A DNA stretch of 64,000 nt from Sarcocystis neurona. Taxonomy: Eukaryota > Apicomplexa > Conoidasida > Eucoccidiorida > Sarcocystidae. The position numbers and the translations under genes are program-made. The stretch is taken from assembly GCA_000727475.1 (NCBI GenBank), contig KL647319.1:170902-234901 (forward strand), read 5' to 3'. The notes under the pieces are model-generated. The model searched no databases, was not told the DNA's origin, and worked only from the letters and a program-made list of their open reading frames with translations. Below, piece after piece: positions 59,049 to 64,000 of this stretch (position 1 is the first letter of the stretch; each line of letters begins with the position of its first letter).

Positions 59049-62000
59049 TGTACATGTATATATACGTGTATACGTATCTATATGTGTAAGTGTGTAAGTA
59101 CTTCGAATAAATACAAAAATACATGTATACATATATACATATTTATATACAATTGTACATATCCGGGTATATTTACATATATGTAACTACTTCAGGTAAA
59201 ACACAGGCATAGATAAATATATATACATGTGTACTTGTATATATACACATATACATACCTATATATATACATTTATAAGTAGGTAACTAGCTCAAGTAAA
59301 TACACATATATATATATACATCTGTGTATCTGTATGTATACATTTATACATATCTATATATATACAGATATATACACGTGTGTATGTGAATACTTCAGGT
59401 AAATACAGAGACATATATATATATACAGATATGTACATGTGTGTATTCACCTGTAGATGTCTGCGTATGTGTGTGTGTGTAAGTACTTCAAGGAGTTACA
59501 GATATACATATGTATATGCTTTCACCTGCAGGTGTATTTCTAAATACATGTATGTATATATATGTGTGTATGTAACCCTATCTATATATATATATGTACA
59601 GGGATATATAGATGAACTGCTGTGTATTTTTGCTGTCTCTCTGTGTATGTGTCTTGCTATGGGAGTTATATACAGACACATGTGTGCGTTCCTTTCTAAC
59701 AAAAGTTCCTTTGCGCAGGGTAGTGCAGTGGGGGAGTGGTAAGGGATATACGCATGCGGTGGATATTTCTGTAGACCGAAAGTGCCACACATCTGTCGAA
59801 GGAGTAGAAACGACACTATGAAACACAAGAAACTTACTTCAAGGAAAGTAATAGAGTCGCGCAGTTCTTCGGCCAGGCCGCCGAGGCCCTGCAGGTTGGC
59901 GTTGTTGCTGGCAGCAGCAGCGTTTGCTGCAATAGAAGCAAGGGTGCGCTGCGGCGTGGTCTGCAGGCGCTGCGAGGCGGTCAGCTTCTTCGGCAGACGC
60001 GCAGCGTCCGAGTAATACGAAGGAAAAGAAAGAAAAGCTGCTGCCGCCGTCTCGTCTCGCAGACCCCACACCTGGTCTGCATACCTCACGGCAACCTCTG
60101 CGTGCGCCGGCTCCAACTTCTTCTCTTCCACTGCCGCATACAGCCACCACCCGCAACAGCAGAGCAGCAGCAAACATGGCGGAAGCAGCAACGGCAGGAG
60201 CAACACACGCCGTGTGAAGGCAGCAGCAGCAGGAGCAACAGACGAGGTGGGGCAGTAGCAACAACAGCAGCAGACGCGGCAGCAGCGGCAGTGGAAGCGA
60301 TGAGAGAAGCTACAGTGGCAGCAGACGCTGTGGGGCAGTGAGACAGCAGCAGCGGCAGCGATGCAGCAGGGAGAACAGCACCACCAGAGACACCCGTGCG
60401 GCAGCTAAGTAGCGGCAGCAGCAGCGAGATGAAGGAAGCAGCAGCAACTGGGGCTGCAGCAGGATAGAAGTAGCAGCCAGCACCGGCGCTGGGGGCAGGG
60501 GAGGGCTTGAAAACAGCTGCCTGATGCAGCAGCAACGGGAAGAAAAGAGAAGAAGCCGCAGCGTCACGTGCAGAAGAAGCAGCAGGAAAAAGACGAGCAA
60601 CAGCAGCAACAAGTGCAGCAAGAGCAACGGCAGCAGCAGGGACACAGACGAAGTAACAGCTGCGGGACCAGGGAAGCGAAGTTGTTATAACGAATCACCA
60701 GAGCCAAGCGGCAGGAACCGCAGGACAAGCAGCAGCAGCAGCAGGAAAACGCTGCAGAAAAGAGAAGGTTGATAGCCGCAACATCAGCCTACCATCAGGT
60801 GAATGGACAGCAGCAGCCGGACGATTTCCAGCAGTGGTGCCACACGGGAATCTGAAGAGCAGCAGCTGCTTCAGAGATCAGGGGAGGAGAGGAGCAGTTA
60901 AGGCAGCGGGAGCAGCAGCAGAGGGCTGTGGGAATGCTGCGATGGCCGCAGCAGCAGAGAACAGCGGAGGATTAGCGATAACAGCAGCTGCGGCAGAGGG
61001 CAGTGCGGTGGCAACAGGAGCAGCAGAGCGCGTGTGGGGGCATGTAGCAGCAGCAGTAGCAGCAACGTCGTAGCACCAAGACACAGCAGAAAGAGAGCCC
61101 CAAGAGCAGGAAGAAGAAGAAGCAGCAACAGCCGGAGGTCCAGCTGCTGCAGCCACAGGGCGAAGCTGAATTTTCATTACCGAGAGTAACGGGGCAAAAT
61201 CCGCGGAGAGCGAGAGGCAGTGGCGCATGCATTTGTATTTCGTTTAATGAAAGACGATAAGGGAGCAGCTCAGGCACCGGCTCTCGCAAATATTTCTCCG
61301 GAGTCTCGATAAACGCCTGCACCAGCAGCATCAACGGCACCGCAAGAACGTAGGTGTTGCAGAAAGGACAGCAGCAGCACATGCGTAAGGGGCAGGAACA
61401 GCAGCAAAACAGCAACAGCAGCAAAAGGGCAGCAGCAACAAAGCGGCAGCAGCAGCAGCAAAACAGCAGCACCTGCAGCAAATCCAGCAACAGCAGCAGA
61501 AGCGCAAAAAGGAACAAGTGCAGCAGCACCGTACGCGTCAAAAGAAGCAGCAGCAGGTCTAGCAACAAGCTCTACGAGGAAGGCAGCAGCAGCAGCGCTG
61601 ATAGCAGGGGAGGGTGCCGCTGCAGCAACGGCCCTGGTACCGAAATCCCCAGCAGCAGCAGCAGGAGGAAGGAAGTTGGCAGCAACAGCATCTGCAAGGG
61701 AAACGAGAGGAGGCGCAGGAACGTCAACCGAGGCACAGCAGAAGAAGCTGCAAAAGCAACACCAAGCAACAGGGCAGCAGCAGCAATCACATGCAAACCT
61801 TGCCAGAAGCAGTAAAGTGGCGGCAGCGTAACGTCGGCAGCACCCCTCGTACGCAGAAACCGTTACCCATGCAACTATCAACAGATGCACATTTCTTTTC
61901 ACACAGATATCCTCATATATACATAAATATATCTAGTATATACCTATTTATCTATCTGTATACCTATATATCTATATATATGCATATTAAGAATATAAAC

Positions 62001-62642
62001 ATATGTAGTTCTGTCTCTATTCGGTTCCCTTGATGCGGTGCACGAGTCCACCCGCCCCTACTTTGTCTGCCATAGAATAACATGTATACATATATGTAAA
62101 TGCGCATATACATACATTCATGTAGACAAGTACAAATATATACCTGTAGGTGCATGCATATATTCGTGTATATGTATGAGTTGTACGTGTACGTCTTTGT
62201 GAGTGTGGAGGGGCAGCAGTGTATATATACGTTGGTCTCTCTATACATACATCTACATGTGTGTACATATGAGGAGATATATGAAGACGAATATACAGAA
62301 GAGAGAGAAGCACGGACATGTTCACCGTTGTGTACCCTTTCTGAGGAAAAAATTGTCTCGTATATCTTTTCCTCAGATATATGTGACCGCCGCATGCTCA
62401 CAAAAGTATACATACGTAGAGAGGAAGACGGAGAAGAGACTGAGGGACGGAGAAGAAGAAGAGGACGAGGGAAGAGGGAAACGGGAAAACGAAAGAGAGG
62501 GAGACGAGACAGTGAAAGGAGAATCGGCGAGGCGAAAGGAAGGAGAGGTCACCTCGACGTGTGTCTCTGTGCAGCAGTAATACGTCGCCTGCTGAAACTC
62601 AGCTACGAAGAAAATGATCGAGGCGCAGTTCTTCAACTCTCC
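55620..62642 (-). CDS. AK9-like protein with YHS-like CPVTLVE repeats, C-terminal part
   Basis: Exons in transcript order: 62642-62553, 61316-61181, 60130-59838, 56762-56576, 55849-55620. Phases agree at every junction and give 311 codons plus TGA; the 5' part is not resolved. The first half has two related units, one ending in CCTETHVEAFIETPEKYL and the next starting CPVTLVEEKKLEPAHAEVAV and ending DETAAAAFLSFPSYYSD. This is the pattern of YHS-like modules (CPVTL, aromatic strand, then a F...P..Y helix). Then FLEITSAELLIEALTLAG and RRPVYPGRSIRQSTLEFL, NNPLTPP resembles, from memory, the C-terminal segment of adenylate kinase 9 proteins. No kinase P-loop is in the window. The end is Glu/Lys-rich (RLDKLFKKKHFLP). 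Function is inferred from similarity only. Confidence 0.65.
56576..56762 (-). CDS. AK9-like gene, C-terminal domain exon
   Basis: Codes ITSAELLIEALTLAG, VRRPVYPGRSIRQSTLEFLS, NNPLTPPILLKDAAEALHTF. The acceptor is gcttcccgcag; donor gtaccc in phase 1. Confidence 0.7.
58555..58790. repeat. minisatellite, unit about 19 bp
   Basis: Units such as ccattcttttcaagagaag, ccatcctttttacgaggaa and ccgtcttttgtacccgcgg. A 57-bp triple unit repeats at about 58621 and 58678. It lies in an intron of the AK9-like gene. Confidence 0.8.
59000..59610. repeat. higher-order TATA array, period about 90-100 bp
   Basis: The word gtaactacttcaggtaaata (with variants) recurs near 59092, 59184, 59285, 59384 and 59481, separated by TATATACA runs. 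Confidence 0.8.
59838..60130 (-). CDS. AK9-like gene, exon with second YHS-like unit
   Basis: The first two bases complete the Val of CPVTLVEEKK, a strong check on the junction. Continues RYADQVWGLRDE, AAFLSFPSYY, a poly-Ala/Asn linker and LRDSITFLE before the donor gtaagt. Confidence 0.72.
60140..61170. repeat. CAG triplet tract in an AK9-like intron
   Basis: Dense CAG on plus, so CTG in the transcript. A similar tract occupies 61320-61800 in the preceding intron. Confidence 0.88.
61181..61316 (-). CDS. AK9-like gene, exon linking the two units
   Basis: Codes AFIETPEKYLREPVPELLPY, RLSLNEIQMHAPLPLALRG and FCPVTL plus one base. The acceptor is ctggtgcag; donor gtaatg. Confidence 0.7.
62553..62642 (-). 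CDS. AK9-like gene, exon with first YHS-like unit
   Basis: 30 codons, GELKNCASIIFFVAEFQQ then ATYYCCTETHVE. The acceptor is a long CTG run ending ttcag; donor gtgacc. Upstream, a possible exon ends at 62945 (TLGGRTLRE, donor gtttga) and would supply the start of this unit. Confidence 0.6.
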
Positions 62643-62644
62643 CT

Positions 62645-62815
62645 GAAGCAGCAGCAGCAGCAAACGCAGCAGCAACAGCAGCAGCAGCAAACGCAGCAGC
62701 AGCAAACGCAGCAGCAGCAACAGCAGCAAACGCAGCAGCAGCAAACGCAGCAGCAGCAGCAGCAACAGCAGCAGCACAGTAGGACAGCAGCAGAAGTAGC
62801 ACAGCAGCAGCAAAA
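62645..62815. repeat. nearly pure CAG/CAA repeat
   Basis: About 170 bp of CAGCAGCAGCAAACG units ending exactly at the acceptor of the AK9-like exon at 62642. It flips to CTG polarity at about 62970-63190. Confidence 0.92.
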
Positions 62816-63319
62816 ACTGGCAACAATTTGACTTCTCGGTGTTGGTGCCTTGTCTTCCTGCTCAAATTCACCGCACCCACTGTTTCGCTCCCTATCTTTC
62901 TCTCTCCCTCCCTTTTTCTCGGCCGTGTCGCTGCGCTATCAAACCTCTCGCAAAGTCCGCCCCCCAAGCGTGTGCTGCTGTCGCTGCTGCTCAGTTTTTC
63001 GGCTGCCTTTTGTCTGCTGCTGCTGCCCTGCTGCCGTTTGTTTCCGCAGTCCGCTGCTGCTGCAGCTGCGGCACCGCCGGCGAGTCGCCTTGTTTCGGTG
63101 GGGGCGAGGGGCTGCTGCGTGAGATCTGCCGCTGCTGCTGTTACTCGGCCGTCGACCGCTGGTGCTGCGCCCTCCGCTGTTGCTGCTGCACTTTCTCTTC
63201 CTTCTACATTCTCTTCTTTCTCTTCTTCTCTTGTTTCTCATTTCCTCTCTTTCTTCCCTTTTTCCCGTTACCCTTTCTCTTCTCTTCTGCCACCGGCACC
63301 TGGCCTCACCACCCGGTGG

Positions 63320-63401
63320 TGCACTTCCTACGACCCTGCGGACTTCCCCATCTACGCTCAGGTGGGGCAAAGACGCAGAATTCTTGCAGGCTTCTCCTTC
63401 T
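63320..63401 (+). pseudogene. partial copy of GAA1 exon 5 and its intron start
   Basis: 82 bp matching 41176-41257 at 81 positions: the last 42 bases of the exon (CTSYDPADFPIYAQ), the donor and about 40 bp of intron. Upstream only loose similarity (accacc.ggtg) remains and 30 bp of the exon are missing. No other GAA1 exon is seen nearby. Confidence 0.8.
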
Positions 63402-64000
63402 GCTGCGTATTTTCTCTTTGTCCCTGCTGCTGCTGCAGTACCTCCTCCCCCCTCTCTGCTGCTGTCCTCGTACAGGCGCGGTAACGACTTTCTCATTTTG
63501 TAGCTGCTGTTGCTGCTGCTGCTGCACCGGTGCACGCAGACAGTTGTGCTGTTGTTGTAGTTTCTGGCACTGCTCTTACTAAGAAAAAAGCAAACAACAG
63601 CAGCAGCAGATCTATACACACGACTCGCAGCTGCTTCTTCCTTTCCTTCGTCTTCCATTTTTCTTCTTCTCCCTTTTCCTCTGATGCGTATGGGCTGCTA
63701 ATAAGCGGCTCTTGTTGCGGAGACACCTACCGCTGCTGTTGCATGTCCTTGCTGCCTGCCGCAGTTCATCGAGGCGGCTGCCCCTCGAATTGTACCTGCT
63801 GCTGCTCCTCTATAAAATATATGCTGCTCTACGTATCCTCTATATCTTCTCTATTTCTACTCCAGTACACCTACTTGCTAAACATATCCTCATACATACA
63901 TATATGGATATAGTCTTCTTCTTCTCCTTCGTAGTCTGTATGCACGTATATATATATATATATGTGATCATATCTATTCATACATTTATGTTCATACATT
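63402..64000. other. pyrimidine/CTG-rich end of window, no recognised gene
   Basis: CTG runs and TTCTTC tracts, ending in TATG repeats. On the minus strand an Arg/Ser-rich frame (63658-62939) is open but I cannot tie it to the AK9-like gene. Confidence 0.4.

Noticed and set aside
1735..62815. Triplet tracts considered as CRISPR-like arrays
   Set aside because: There are no regularly spaced unique spacers and the genome is eukaryotic. They are ordinary trinucleotide repeats.

Overview
The window looks like a nuclear contig from a coccidian apicomplexan, most probably Eimeria. The grounds are intron-rich housekeeping genes whose short conserved exons lie in very long introns, and pervasive CAG/CTG triplet tracts that run on inside exons as poly-Gln/Ala/Ser. 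GATA, TATG and GAGACAG satellites fill most of the rest. Species cannot be fixed from the sequence alone. One assembly gap (about 27578-28088) lies inside a CTG tract.

Three protein-coding genes can be reconstructed by joining exons whose phases, splice sites and protein similarity agree. (1) 1565-18727, minus strand: a complete CCT5 (chaperonin CCT/TRiC epsilon), 8 exons, 535 aa, 1.6 kb of coding sequence spread over 17 kb. (2) 31999-50681, plus strand: GAA1/GPAA1, a subunit of the GPI transamidase, 8 exons, about 1640 aa, inflated by Gln/Ala/Glu-rich inserts compared with about 620 aa in human. (3) 55620-62642, minus strand: the C-terminal part of a protein with YHS-like CPVTLVE repeats and a tail resembling adenylate kinase 9 (AK9). 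Its 5' end lies beyond 62.6 kb and probably outside the window.

Layout: 1-1550 is a repeat-poor island without a convincing gene. 1.55-18.7 kb is CCT5, with introns full of CAG, purine, GATA and TATG repeats. 18.7-31.9 kb is intergenic or unresolved: weak orphan exons upstream of CCT5, triplet blocks, a second repeat-poor island (about 21.6-25.5 kb) and the gap. 32-50.7 kb is GAA1. 50.7-55.6 kb is a third repeat-poor island plus satellites. 55.6-63 kb is the AK9-like gene. 63-64 kb is pyrimidine-rich and carries an 82-bp copy of GAA1 exon 5 plus the start of its intron.

The genes do not form a pathway: CCT5 folds cytosolic actin and tubulin, and GAA1 attaches GPI anchors in the ER. The most notable structural signals are these. 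CTG-rich sequence in the sense orientation lies just upstream of nearly every 3' splice site. CAG blocks flip to CTG blocks at several points. The GAA1 exon/intron segment is duplicated. An inverted repeat of about 105 bp lies in GAA1 intron 5. Several introns carry higher-order tandem arrays of about 90-200 bp.
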